From positions 42,287 through 106,286 of the forward strand of contig NZ_JALDYX010000016.1 in NCBI RefSeq assembly GCF_024267675.1: 64,000 nucleotides of DNA, in the 5' to 3' direction. Made by a program: the position numbers and the translations under genes. How positions within the stretch are numbered: the stretch's first letter is position 1; each line of letters opens with the position of its first letter. The notes under the pieces are model-generated. The model saw only the letters and a program-made list of their open reading frames with translations. It was not told the DNA's origin and did not search any database. The DNA is from Marinobacterium sedimentorum. GTDB lineage: Bacteria > Pseudomonadota > Gammaproteobacteria > Pseudomonadales > Balneatricaceae. Shown here piece by piece: positions 8,891 to 18,156 of the stretch.

Positions 8891-9647
8891 GGCTGTCTCC
8901 CGATTGCGGCTGGGGCACTTCGTTGTCATCGTCCAGATCAGACCCCAGATAGGTCTCACGCACCGCTGGTACCTCCAGTACCTCACGCGGTTTGCCATCG
9001 GCGACGATCTGCCCCTCCGCCAGTACCACCAGACGCTGCGCCACCGACACCAGCGCATGTACCAGATGCTCGATCCAGAGCACGGTGACACCGCTTTGGT
9101 TGATGCGCACGATCAGCTCAAGCAGCTCAATTACCTCGGCATCGGTCAGGCCACCGGCCACCTCGTCGAGCAGCAACAGGCGGGGTTTTGTAGCGATAGC
9201 ACGAGCCAGCTCCAGACGCTTGCGCTGCAGCAGCGTAAGGGTGTCGGCGGCGTTGTTGGCCAGCGGCAGCAGGCCGGTCTGCTCTAGCGCCTGGCACGCC
9301 GCCGCCTCCGCTTCATGACCGTCCAGCTTGGCGCCAAAGGTCGCCGATACCAGCGCGTTCTCGTACACCGTCAAGCCAAGAAAGGGCTGAGGGATCTGAA
9401 AGGTGCGCGCTATACCGAGGTGGCAACGACCGGCCGCATCGATACGGGAGATATCCGCCCCCGCCAGCTTCACCTGCCCGCTATCTGCCACCAGGCCTCC
9501 GGATATCACACCGAACAGGGTCGACTTGCCAGCACCGTTGGGACCGATAACGCCGACGAATTCGCCCTCTCCAACCGCAAGACTCAGGCCGGGAATGACG
9601 ACACTCCGCCCATAAGCCTTGCGCACATCTCCTAACTCCAGAAACAT
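8877..9647 (-). CDS. HAAT-family ABC ATPase, LivG-like
   Basis: A 256-residue ATPase. Walker A is GPNGAGKST, Walker B LLLLDEVAGGL, and the signature is the degenerate LTLLQRKRLELARA form common in LivG/UrtD proteins. The switch region reads LWIEHLVHAL. The C-terminal tail after SDLDDDNE is variable. The start lies 15 bp after the stop of the binding-protein gene, and the end overlaps the LivF-like gene by 14 bp. This is the second ATPase of the importer in the nitrilase operon. Confidence 0.92.
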   Translation of the reverse strand: MFLELGDVRKAYGRSVVIPGLSLAVGEGEFVGVIGPNGAGKSTLFGVISGGLVADSGQVKLAGADISRIDAAGRCHLGIARTFQIPQPFLGLTVYENALVSATFGAKLDGHEAEAAACQALEQTGLLPLANNAADTLTLLQRKRLELARAIATKPRLLLLDEVAGGLTDAEVIELLELIVRINQSGVTVLWIEHLVHALVSVAQRLVVLAEGQIVADGKPREVLEVPAVRETYLGSDLDDDNEVPQPQSGDSHAAC

Positions 9648-9662
9648 CTTGCCACCCTAGCT

Positions 9663-10952
9663 TCACAGTGATTCGAAGGTGCGCTGAACAGGAATCTCCG
9701 GCGCCATCTGATTGTCAGTGATCATAATCTCCGGCTTGCCAGCCTCGATGCGCCACTGCCCGCCGACAACTCGCATGCCGGATACATTCTTCGCCGGGCC
9801 ATTGGCGAAATCGAGACGACCGATAACCGAATCCACCTGCATGCTACCGATCGCCTCGGCCACCGCGTCAGGATTCTTCGGATCACCACTGTTCTTCAAC
9901 GCCTGAATGCCCGCCTCGAAAAGTGCATGGGCAACACCCAGCGGCTGGGTCCAGGCCTGTCCGGTCTGGTTCATGTAGGTGTTGGACAGCTGTTCGGCGG
10001 TCTGCCCCGTCAGGCTGGAGGAGAACGGATAGGCGGGCGTCCACCAGATTTCGGTGGACATGCGATCGGCTGACTGACCCAGCGTCTCGACCCCCGACGG
10101 GAACAGCAGCGCCTTGGCCGGCGTCATGATCTTAGGCTTGAAGTCCATCTGATGGCTCTGAGCGACGAAGGTTGCCCACTCCGGCGGGTTGAACAGGCCG
10201 GTGACAATATCCACACCCTCTTTCTTGAAGGCCTGGATATGCGCGGTAAAGTCATCTGCGCCAACGGGGAACTTGCCAACCTCAATCAATTCGTATCCGG
10301 CGGCCTTGAATACTGCCGGCATGCCATGTTCAGCATCACCCATCGCCAGCCCCGGCACGTCGTTTGACCAGAGCATGCCAACCTTCTTGTTGGTCGGGAT
10401 CTCGCTCCACATCCCCTCGTAGACACGCGCGATATCGAATACACCCCAGAAGAAATGATACGCGTATTGGAAGCCCACATCCGGCTTACCACCCATAGGG
10501 AACATCCAGGCCTCCCAGGGGCCCATGGTGCTGATACAGGGCACACCATTGAGTTCACACTGCTGCGGTACGCTGGGACCGATTGACACCTGCGCCAGCA
10601 TCAGGTCAACCTCTTCGCTATTGATCAGATCGGCGGCCTGGTTCGAGGCGCGATCGGTGCTGCTCTGGTCATCACGCACCAGAATCTCAACGTCATAATG
10701 CTTGCCGCCGATGGTCAAGCCACCTGCCAGAGACTGGCGTACCTGCTCTATAATAAAGTCATCAGCTTTGGCAAAGGGTGCGAAGGGACCGGATTTGGGA
10801 CTGACGTAGCCGATGCGTATCACGTCAGATGACGCGAACGCCTTTAGGGACCCGGAAAATGCAGCAACAGTACCGAGTGCTGCTGTTGTTTTCAGAAAGT
10901 CCCGACGCCCCTGGCTGGGCACGCACGACCGCGTGTTTTTTTCGTGCTTCAT
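9663..10952 (-). CDS. Tat-exported ABC substrate-binding protein, LivJ/UrtA-like
   Basis: A 429-residue periplasmic ligand-binding protein of the Leu/Ile/Val-binding family. The N terminus carries a twin-arginine signal (GRRDFLKTTAALG) followed by a hydrophobic stretch and ASS cleavage region; Tat export of binding proteins is common in UrtA and amide-binding relatives. The mature part begins IRIGYVSPKSGPFAP, the usual first strand of the fold. It is the first gene of the minus-strand nitrilase operon, divergent from an AraC regulator 354 bp away. Known relatives bind urea, short-chain amides or amino acids; a nitrile or the corresponding amide is the likely ligand here by context. Confidence 0.9.
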   Translation of the reverse strand: MKHEKNTRSCVPSQGRRDFLKTTAALGTVAAFSGSLKAFASSDVIRIGYVSPKSGPFAPFAKADDFIIEQVRQSLAGGLTIGGKHYDVEILVRDDQSSTDRASNQAADLINSEEVDLMLAQVSIGPSVPQQCELNGVPCISTMGPWEAWMFPMGGKPDVGFQYAYHFFWGVFDIARVYEGMWSEIPTNKKVGMLWSNDVPGLAMGDAEHGMPAVFKAAGYELIEVGKFPVGADDFTAHIQAFKKEGVDIVTGLFNPPEWATFVAQSHQMDFKPKIMTPAKALLFPSGVETLGQSADRMSTEIWWTPAYPFSSSLTGQTAEQLSNTYMNQTGQAWTQPLGVAHALFEAGIQALKNSGDPKNPDAVAEAIGSMQVDSVIGRLDFANGPAKNVSGMRVVGGQWRIEAGKPEIMITDNQMAPEIPVQRTFESL

Positions 10953-11306
10953 TTTAAGTCACTCCGCTGATATTAAGGTGCAATGTCGGACTGCAACCTA
11001 GCGCCTGGCAGTTGCCCATTGGCTTTAAGCTACCCCTAAAAGCGGCTTCTAAGCTTGCTTAAACAGGAGCACTTTCATGGTCGAAACGGTAGAGTTGGTT
11101 CTGTGAGAACCGGGAGCTGGCTGTAGAGGAAGCGGAATGAAATTTTGGTAAAAATAGTTTGATCGGGCTCAGCTGCAGCCTATGATGTTTCGCATAAGGG
11201 TATGGTTTTTGCTTAATGAGGAACTATCGGAACAGATCTAATTAACTGAAAAGTAGTCAACAAGCCCCGGCGGGAAAAGTGGGGTTTGTGCTAGAGGTAT
11301 TTCTAC
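10953..11306 (+). promoter_or_regulatory. Divergent control region between AraC gene and nitrilase operon
   Basis: This 354-bp gene-free stretch must hold promoters for both the nitrilase operon (leftward) and the AraC regulator (rightward). It is more AT-rich than its neighbours toward the regulator side. A GAGG ribosome binding site lies about 9 bp before the AraC ATG. I could not identify a clear sigma-54 element or a clean operator repeat by eye. AraC operators are usually direct repeats with a one-turn phase and would need comparison between species. Confidence 0.5.
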
Positions 11307-12338
11307 ATGGCCTACGAACTGTCTAAAGATAAATACAACAATGGCACTCAAGGCATCACTGAATATGCAAAAGCGGGTCTGTTCACCACATCCGGACTCA
11401 CCCCGACCGAAAAGGTCGATTTCTGGCGAGAAGTGGTGTGCAACAAAGTGGTGTCACTGGATTTCGATGTCGAGCCCAAGGGCTCTTTCGAGGGCAATCT
11501 ACGCTGGACCCAGATCGGCGAGATACAACTGTCCGATATCAATGCGACACCACATGTCGCATTGCGAACCCTTTCCACGATCAAACACTCGGAATCAGAC
11601 TTCTTAATCTTCAACCTGCTGCTGTCGGGCCTGTGCGACGCTGAACAGGACGGCATAACGTCCCACCTGACTGCAGCCGATATGCATACCGGAATGGGTT
11701 GGCTCTGCAATGCCGCCCGCCCTTACGACCTGCGTTTCGACCAGCCCTTTCACCTGGCGACATTGCAGATACCCCGTCATATGATCACGCAGAACATATC
11801 CGGTGTTGATCGCTTGGTTGCACGCAACCTTGGCAGCTCCAGCCAGCTGTTCCCTCTGGTTCAGAGTTACATTTTGCAACTCGCCGGGCAGCGGCCCCAG
11901 TTCGACAAGGCGATGTCGGAGAGGGTCGCCAATAACCTGGCAGACCTGATCAGCGCCCTACTTGGCGAACATCTGAGCGGCTGCGAATCACCTCTGTCGG
12001 ATAGCAAGATCGCAACGCTTATGCGTATCCGATCTTTTGTTGAGTCCAATCTGCACGACCCCGAACTCAGCCCCAGTAAGGTTGCCGAGGCGATGCGGAT
12101 GTCGACCCGCTATATCAACCAACTGCTGCAAAGCGAGGGAACATCGCTGAGCCGCTATATCTGGCAACGGCGACTGGATCGAGTATCTCGCCTGTTAAAA
12201 GACCCTGCAAATCAGGGCAATCATATCTCGACCTATGCTTTCGCCTATGGATTCAACGATATGACGCACTTCAGTAAGGCGTTTAGAAAGCAGTTCGACA
12301 TGAGCCCGAGCGAATATCGCCAGTTTTATCTCGCCTGA
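11307..12338 (+). CDS. AraC/XylS-family transcription regulator of the nitrilase operon
   Basis: A 343-residue protein with an N-terminal AraC-binding-like domain (residues about 30-200) and a C-terminal double helix-turn-helix. The second HTH shows the family signature: FAYGFNDMTHFSKAFRKQF followed by SPSEYR. The first HTH is SPSKVAEAMRMSTRYINQLL. It is transcribed divergently from the nitrilase/ABC operon, and AraC-type NitR regulators are known activators of nitrilase genes in actinobacteria, so it is probably the nitrile-responsive activator. The effector is not known. Confidence 0.9.
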   Translation: MAYELSKDKYNNGTQGITEYAKAGLFTTSGLTPTEKVDFWREVVCNKVVSLDFDVEPKGSFEGNLRWTQIGEIQLSDINATPHVALRTLSTIKHSESDFLIFNLLLSGLCDAEQDGITSHLTAADMHTGMGWLCNAARPYDLRFDQPFHLATLQIPRHMITQNISGVDRLVARNLGSSSQLFPLVQSYILQLAGQRPQFDKAMSERVANNLADLISALLGEHLSGCESPLSDSKIATLMRIRSFVESNLHDPELSPSKVAEAMRMSTRYINQLLQSEGTSLSRYIWQRRLDRVSRLLKDPANQGNHISTYAFAYGFNDMTHFSKAFRKQFDMSPSEYRQFYLA

Positions 12339-12368
12339 CCCTCAACCGCTCGCACACCCACAGGGAGA

Positions 12369-12845
12369 TCACACCGAAAACGGGTAGGCGATTGCCGGGT
12401 GATGCCGGTACCCTTCAACCCTGAAATCATCCAGCGTCACCCAGGTTTCCAAATCCTGCAGGGTGCGGATATCGGGATTGATCTCCAAGCGGGAATGCGC
12501 AAAGGGCTTGCGCTTGAGCTGTACGTTGCGTAGCAAATCCAGTTGATCCTCGTAGATATGGGCATTAACGATCTTGTGGTATGGCCTACCTGGCTTGTGA
12601 CCGGTGATCTGCGCAATCAGCAGAAGCAACGCAAATACCTGCACCTGATTGAAATTGAGTCCCAGCGGTACGTCACAGGAGCGTTGGTAAGAGGTCAGGT
12701 GGAGCCTATCGCCTAACAGCGAAAAGGTATGGGTATGCATGCAGGGGCGCAGGCAGCCCAGGTGGAATTCACCGGGGTTGTAGAACCTCAGGATCTCGCC
12801 CCGGTCGTCGATTCCCCGGCTCAGGTCATCGACCAACTTCGCTAG
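12369..12845 (-). pseudogene. thyA: Thymidylate synthase, 5'-truncated by IS5-group element
   Basis: The remaining 158 codons encode the C-terminal part of thymidylate synthase: active-site region [11 protein letters not shown] with the catalytic Cys, the nucleotide-binding block [13 protein letters not shown], the NAHIYEDQ segment, and the terminal [11 protein letters not shown]. Reading stays open to the exact IS boundary at 12845, so the first half of the gene is missing. The enzyme needs its N-terminal folate and phosphate sites, so this copy cannot be active. Another thyA or thyX elsewhere in the genome is implied. The fragment converges on the AraC gene end at 12338. Confidence 0.85.
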
Positions 12846-14020
12846 GGAATGTATGAATAAGTCCCGCCCAGCTCCCTAAAACGCCATTGCCTCTGCGTCA
12901 GGGTCATAAACTGAGCACTTTCTACCCGTTTTAACCGACTGCAACTGCCTTTTCAGGCCATGCAGGCGGATTAACCCTGTGCTCTCAACATCTGATCCAC
13001 GCGCACAACGTTGACCAGTGCGAACAACATCGCCAGCTTGCCATCGTTTTTCTTTAGGCCGCGGTAGTGGGCTTTTACAAAGCCGAACTGGCACTTGATG
13101 ACCCGAAACGGGTGCTCAACCTTCGCCCCTATGCTGGCTTTCATGTACTCGGTCTTGATTATGACCTTATTGATGCGGGGGTGTTGCTTTAGGGCCTTCA
13201 GTTGTCCCGGCTGCTCGGCAATATGCCAGTCAGCCTGAAGGTGTTTCAGCTCAGCCCGCTTTTCCGCCCCACGGTATCCAGCATCCGCGAAGATGAACGC
13301 CTCTTCACCATGCAGTAACTGGTCCGCTTGATTGAGGTCATGCACATGCGCGGCAGTTGTGGTGAAGCTATGCGTGATGCCGGTACGGCCATCTACACCA
13401 ATATGGGCTTTCATGCCGAAGTGCCACTGATTCCCTTTCTGGGTTTGATGCATCTCCGGATCACGTTCACCGGTTTTGTTCTTGGTGGAGCTGGGTGCTT
13501 CGATAATGGTGGCATCGACTAGCGAGCCCTCTTTCAGCAGCACACCGGCTTCAGACAACCACTGATTCACTTCTTCAAGAATCTGGCGGGCCAGGCCATG
13601 GCGCTCCAGCAGGTGACGGAACTCCAGAATGGTGGTGTGATCGGGGATGGATTTATCCAGCGACAAGCCAGTAAACAGCCTCATTGACGCAATCTCGTAC
13701 AGCGCATCTTCCATGGCCGGATCACTGAGGTTGTACCACTGCTGCATGCAATGAATCCGCAGCATAATGGACAACGGGTAAGGCCGACGGCCGAAGTGCC
13801 CTATGGGTATTGCCGGCCTTGGGGTAGTGAGGTTCGTTGACCGCTTCGAGGCGCGCCCATGGGATCAGCTTGTCCATCCGGCCCAGGAACTTCTCCTTGC
13901 GGGTCTGGCGGCGCTTGTTGCTGAACTCGCTGTCAGCGAATGTGAGTTGCTGATCCATCTCTAAGTCCTCGATCGTGTGCGCTCGCATCATCTCACGCAG
14001 CGGACTTGATCACACCTTCC
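12846..14020 (-). mobile_element. IS5-group insertion sequence
   Basis: A 1175-bp element. The ends are imperfect inverted repeats: GGAATGTATGAATAAGTCC from 12846 and GGAAGGTGTGATCAAGTCC read inward from 14020, matching IS5-type termini. The flanks are CTAG on the left (12842-12845) and CAAG on the right (14021-14024), so no simple 4-bp target duplication remains. It interrupts a thyA remnant on the left and a tetR remnant on the right, which points to an IS-mediated deletion or recombination between two copies rather than a simple insertion. Confidence 0.88.
12971..13958 (-). pseudogene. IS5-group transposase with frameshift
   Basis: The N-terminal part from 13958 reads [12 protein letters not shown] and continues to EPHYPKAGN; the frame then switches near 13775-13815 to [20 protein letters not shown] and runs to the stop at 12971. 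The catalytic domain has [27 protein letters not shown] and the late VEHPFRVIK block, as in IS5 transposase. The total span is 3n+1 bp, consistent with one inserted base. IS5-group members are normally single-frame, so this is probably a dead copy, although programmed frameshifting exists in other IS5 subgroups. No obvious slippery heptamer is seen at the shift. Confidence 0.8.
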
Positions 14021-14021
14021 C

Positions 14022-14480
14022 AAGGATGGCCTCTTCGCCGCCATCGTCGAGCAGATGTGTTCGGAAATCGTCACCCCGCTCACTCATCTGGATCTCAAGA
14101 GGCTGTCGCTGCGCGAAGCGCTTTCGACAATCGCACACACCTTTCTCGAGGTTCTATTGTCACCCCGCACCATTGCCCTGCACCGCCTGATTATCGCCGA
14201 GGCACTCCGGGCACCGGCCTCAGCCCGTACCTTTTTCAACGCCGTACCGGCCACATCCTACCGCTGCCTCACCGAGTACTTTATCTGGGCCGACGGCGCC
14301 GGACTCGTTATTCCGGGCGACGCCCATGCCAGGGCCATCCTTTTTCTCGACTCCCTAACCGGCCAACTCCAGTTGCGCAGCTTGCTCGGGCAGGAAAATC
14401 CGGCACCGGTTGAGCAGGAACGGCTGATCGACGAGGCTATCGCTGTCTTCACCAAGGGCATTGCCCCAACCACCGAATGA
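14022..14480 (+). pseudogene. TetR-family regulator, 5'-truncated (C-terminal ligand domain only)
   Basis: Reading is open from immediately after the IS end (KDGLFAAIVEQM, the usual end of helix 4 in TetR proteins) to a stop at 14480, giving about 152 residues of the effector-binding domain. The whole N-terminal helix-turn-helix is gone, removed by the event that left the IS5-group element. Without the DNA-binding domain it cannot regulate. The domain resembles the AefR-like TetR C-terminal family. It lies tail to tail with the kefB remnant. Confidence 0.8.
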
Positions 14481-14537
14481 TTGAGGCCAGGCGCACCTGG
14501 CCAGCCTACTTTACCCGCCGCCTGCACGAGGCACCCC

Positions 14538-15399
14538 TTAGCCTTTTTCCGAGCCGTCGAGTACATCGGACTCGAACAGCGTCTCCAGCTCCGCACGGGC
14601 GTCTCTGGCAGTCTGGATAACGGCAGTCTTGTCGTCATGCACCAATTGCTGGGCCTTCAGCAGCTCTTCATCATGGCGCTGGAAGCGTTTTATCCGTGCG
14701 TCTGCCTGGTCGGCGCTCAACCCCAGGCCTAACAGAGACTTTCGACTCATCTCCAGGCTTGAGTGGAAGCTTTCCCGTACAACCTCCACGCCCAGGCCGA
14801 CCAGCCGGAGCGCATGCTGACGATTACGCGCTCTGGCAATCACCCTGATGCCGGGATAGAGCCGGCGCACCAGCTCCGCGATCCTGATACTGGTTTCGGG
14901 GTCATCAGCGGTAATAATGAATAGCTTTGCTGACGGGGCGCCAGAAAAGGCACACGCTGCGCGTGCAGAACGCGGGCGACCATCTGCCCATCCGGCCCAT
15001 GCCGGCAATGACGACCTTAGGTTCGTCAGCGTCAATGTCCCGAAAATCCTCCGGTATCGCTTCGGGGTCCGACTTCGGCTTGGCCAGCCGCCCAGCCAGA
15101 TCCATCAGCCAGGCAGTCCTGATAACGACAAGCAGCGCCGGTGCGGCCAAGACCTCCTGCATGCCGGTCTTGGCCACGATACGAAACACCGGTCGCAGTA
15201 AAGAGCGCCCGCCGACAACCAGGATAGCGATGCTGCCGAGCACCCTGAGCACAGGCACCAGGCCGCTACCCTCCGTTTCGCCAGCACCGACGCCGCTGAG
15301 CAACGGCAGCAGCGCAATCAGAGGAATGGCGGCGATGTCCTGAAACAACAGGATGGCGAACGCCTAGCCTGCTACCGCGGTCTCTTCGCTCAGCAAGTT
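14538..15399 (-). pseudogene. KefB/KefC-type potassium/proton antiporter remnant
   Basis: Three blocks of a glutathione-gated K+ efflux antiporter remain. From the right: LSEETAVAG then an in-frame TAG then AFAILLFQDIAAIPLIALLPLL (transporter domain); then EPKVVIAGMGRMG (start of the TrkA-N domain); then, in another frame after about 14980, AKLFIITADDPETSIRIAELV and a helical tail to 14538. Most of the membrane domain is absent, the NAD-binding loop after GRMG is shortened or scrambled, and at least one stop and one frameshift are present. It is clearly a pseudogene. It sits in the same decayed interval as the thyA and tetR remnants. Confidence 0.8.
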
Positions 15400-15424
15400 T
15401 TAATAAGCTGACAGCTGGCGCTGA

Positions 15425-16051
15425 TCATTTGCCGCCCTGAAAAGTGCTGTAGCTGGAGATCAGGTTGCGGTAGTCCGGTATATGGTTGGAGAAGAGCGCA
15501 CCCAGCCCTTCGATATCGTTGCGCCAGTCCCGATGCAGTTCACAGGCAGCACCAAACCAGGTCATCAGCTGGGCCCCGGCCGCCGACATGCGATCCCATG
15601 CGGCATCCCGGGTGATGGGATTGAAGGTGCCGGACGCGTCGGTCACCACGAAGACCTCATAACCGGCCTCCAATGCCGACAACGCCGGGAAGGCAACGCA
15701 GACTTCGGTCACGACGCCGGCAATGATCAGCTGCTTTCTGCCCGTCGCCTTGACGGCCGCCAGGAAGTCCTCGTTGTCCCAGGCATTAATCTGACCGGGG
15801 CGGGCAATGTAGGGAGCCTCGGGGAACAGCTCTTTCAGCTCCGGCACCAAAGGCCCGTTGGGCCCAGTCTCGAAACTCGTGGTCAATATGGTCGGCAGTT
15901 CGAAGTACTTGGCCAGGTCGGCCAGCGCCAGCACGTTATTCTTGAACTTATCCGGCTCAATATCCCGCACCAGAGAAAGCAGACCTGCCTGGTGGTCCAC
16001 CAGCAAAACCGCAGCCTGAGTCTTGTCCAGTCTCACGTATGGAGTTGTCAT
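15425..16051 (-). CDS. ycaC: YcaC-type isochorismatase-family hydrolase
   Basis: A 208-residue cysteine hydrolase with the same length as E. coli YcaC and very high similarity from recall (LLVDHQAGLLSLVRDIEPD, TSFETGPNGP, GVVTEVCVAFPALSA). The catalytic Asp19 and Cys118 are present. YcaC proteins form octamers; their natural substrate is unknown. The frame is open to 16138, but the ATG at 16051 gives the conserved MTTPYVRLDK start. It follows the pirin gene by 76 bp on the same strand, and YcaC-pirin pairs under a LysR regulator are a recurring stress-response grouping. Confidence 0.92.
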   Translation of the reverse strand: MTTPYVRLDKTQAAVLLVDHQAGLLSLVRDIEPDKFKNNVLALADLAKYFELPTILTTSFETGPNGPLVPELKELFPEAPYIARPGQINAWDNEDFLAAVKATGRKQLIIAGVVTEVCVAFPALSALEAGYEVFVVTDASGTFNPITRDAAWDRMSAAGAQLMTWFGAACELHRDWRNDIEGLGALFSNHIPDYRNLISSYSTFQGGK

Positions 16052-16127
16052 GATAAATTCCTCGTTCCGGTTGGTTTGCCAGCGCGCTAATGCCGAATGC
16101 CTGTTTCTGTACACCGTTAGCAGACTG

Positions 16128-16994
16128 TCAGGGGGCAATCTGGCCGAAGCGACCGTTATTGATGTCGGCGATAGCCTGGCTAATCTCGTCCTGGGTGTTC
16201 ATGACGAAGGGGCCATAGCCCACAATCGGCTCGTCTATCGGCTCGCCACTCAATAGCACCATCACTGAGTCGACCGTCGCGTCCAGCACCAGGCTATCCC
16301 CGGCGTTGTCCAGCAGCACCAGCTGCGGGCCCGTGACGACGGTGTTGCCATTTAGGGTTACAGAGCCTTTGAGCACCACCAGCGCGGTGTTCCATCCCTC
16401 AGGCAGCGGCAATTCAATGCTTCCGCCCTGGGATAAACGCATATCCCAGACATGCATCGGCGAGTGGGTACGGGCAGGGCCGGCCTGGCCTGCAAATTCA
16501 CCGGCAATGACCCGTACCGACCCGTTACCTTCGGCCAAGGCGACCTCGGGAATCTCGTCGTTACGAATGGTCTGGTAGCCCGGCGCCGTCATTTTGTCGC
16601 GGGCCGGAAGGTTCACCCAGAGCTGCACCATTTCCAGGGCGCCACCGGAACGGCTGAAGGCCTCGGAATGAAACTCTTCATGCAGGATGCCGGAGCCTGC
16701 CGTCATCCACTGCACATCCCCGGGGCCGATCACACCGCCCTGCCCGGTCGAGTCTCGATGCGCGACCTCCCCGCTGTACACCAGAGTGACCGTCTCGAAG
16801 CCCCGGTGGGGATGTTCGCCCACTCCCCGGGGCCGGTTCGCAGGCGTGAACTGCGCAGGACCGGCGTAATCCAGCAGCAGAAAAGGGCTGAGCTGCCTGC
16901 CATACCCCTGGTACGAAAATAACGACCGCACGGGAAAACCGTCTCCAACCCAGTGCGGCCGCGGAGCACTGTATACGCCAAGAACTTTTTTCAT
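16128..16994 (-). CDS. Pirin-family protein
   Basis: A 288-residue bicupin. The N-terminal cupin has the metal-binding motif GEHPHRGFETVTLVYSGEV followed by HRDS, as in YhhW and pirin with quercetinase activity. The C-terminal cupin includes LPLPEGWNTALVVLKG and the terminal PFVMN block. GAGGTGGTC upstream of 16994 supports that start rather than the longer frame to 17060. Bacterial pirins have been reported as quercetin dioxygenases or redox cofactors of regulators. The gene is divergent from a LysR regulator 108 bp away, which probably controls it and ycaC. Confidence 0.92.
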   Translation of the reverse strand: MKKVLGVYSAPRPHWVGDGFPVRSLFSYQGYGRQLSPFLLLDYAGPAQFTPANRPRGVGEHPHRGFETVTLVYSGEVAHRDSTGQGGVIGPGDVQWMTAGSGILHEEFHSEAFSRSGGALEMVQLWVNLPARDKMTAPGYQTIRNDEIPEVALAEGNGSVRVIAGEFAGQAGPARTHSPMHVWDMRLSQGGSIELPLPEGWNTALVVLKGSVTLNGNTVVTGPQLVLLDNAGDSLVLDATVDSVMVLLSGEPIDEPIVGYGPFVMNTQDEISQAIADINNGRFGQIAP

Positions 16995-17102
16995 GACCAC
17001 CTCACCGTTGCGATACGATAAACAAAATAGATTGCCGCACCGACTTTGGGTAGAGGCCAAAATTGAGTCTCAGCGTCCTGTTTGGGGAACGATAGGAACG
17101 AT

Positions 17103-18008
17103 ATGCAGGATTTGAACGATCTTTACTACTACGTAAACGTAGTGGATCATGGCGGATTCGCGCCGGCCGGCAGAGCCCTGGGGATACCCAAGTCAAAGTT
17201 GAGTCGCCGTATTTGCATGCTGGAAGAGCGCCTCGGTGTGCGCCTGATAAACCGCTCCACGCGCCATTTTTCAGTGACCGAAATCGGCCAAACCTATTAC
17301 GCGCACTGCAACGCCATGCTTGTCGAAGCCGATGCGGCTCAGGAAGCCATTGACATGACCCGGGCAGAGCCCAGGGGGGTTATTCGAATGACCTGTCCGG
17401 TCGCGTTGCTGCATGCGCATATCAGCGCCATGCTGACCGACTTCATGGTCCAGTACCCCGGAATCACTATCTACCTGGAGGCGACAAATCGTCGCGTCGA
17501 CCCTGTCGGTGAAGCCATCGACCTGGCCATACGGGTACGCCCGCCTCCCATCAAAAGCAGTGACCTTGTCATGCACGTACTGGCAGACCGAAGCCAGTCA
17601 CTGGTGGCGAGCCCTTCGCTGCTTGCGCGCCACCCCGCTCCTCAATCGCCCGCCGGCTTGAGTGAATTGCCCAGCCTTGGCTTGGGAACGCCGCAGCAGG
17701 ATCATGTCTGGAGCCTGTCGTGCCCGGATGGCGCCCATGCAATGATTCCCCATAGGCCGCGTTATGTTACGACTGACATGTACGCTCTGCGCAGCGCGGC
17801 GATTGGAGGCGTAGGGGTGGTGCAACTCCCGACCATGATCTTGCAGAAGCAGCTCGCACAGGGCACGCTAATCAAGCTGGTGCCGGATTGGGCACCGCGC
17901 CGGGAAATCATACACGCCGTTTTCCCCTCGCGACGCGGCTTGCTGCCGTCCATCAGGAAGCTGATCGACTATCTGGAGCAACGCTTTAAAGCACTGGAAG
18001 AAGACTGA
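17103..18008 (+). CDS. LysR-family regulator, divergent from pirin/ycaC
   Basis: A 301-residue LysR regulator of the CrgA/DntR-like group. The HTH is in residues 1-60 (LNDLYYYVNVVDHGGFAPAG then IPKSKLSRRI), followed by RLINRSTRHFSVTEIG. The effector domain includes EAIDLAIRVRPPP. The ATG at 17103 with AGGA five bases upstream is preferred over an in-frame TTG at 17082. LysR genes of this subtype adjacent to pirin usually control it and respond to electrophiles, which would fit the DoxX/GST genes at the left end of the window. Confidence 0.9.
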   Translation: MQDLNDLYYYVNVVDHGGFAPAGRALGIPKSKLSRRICMLEERLGVRLINRSTRHFSVTEIGQTYYAHCNAMLVEADAAQEAIDMTRAEPRGVIRMTCPVALLHAHISAMLTDFMVQYPGITIYLEATNRRVDPVGEAIDLAIRVRPPPIKSSDLVMHVLADRSQSLVASPSLLARHPAPQSPAGLSELPSLGLGTPQQDHVWSLSCPDGAHAMIPHRPRYVTTDMYALRSAAIGGVGVVQLPTMILQKQLAQGTLIKLVPDWAPRREIIHAVFPSRRGLLPSIRKLIDYLEQRFKALEED

Positions 18009-18156
18009 CAGCTTAAGGTCCGAGCCCTGCTGAACCCTGGGGGCTTATGCAATAGCTGCCACCCAACAGCGCTCTCGAAAATAGAAGCAAAACGGGGTAC
18101 AGCAGGCGCGAGCTATGCGCCCACGCCGGCCCCCTTCTCTTCTTTACGAATGTTAT

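Noticed and set aside
10981..11060. TGGCAG-TTGC words considered as a sigma-54 promoter
   Set aside because: Spacing does not match the required -24/-12 geometry on either strand.
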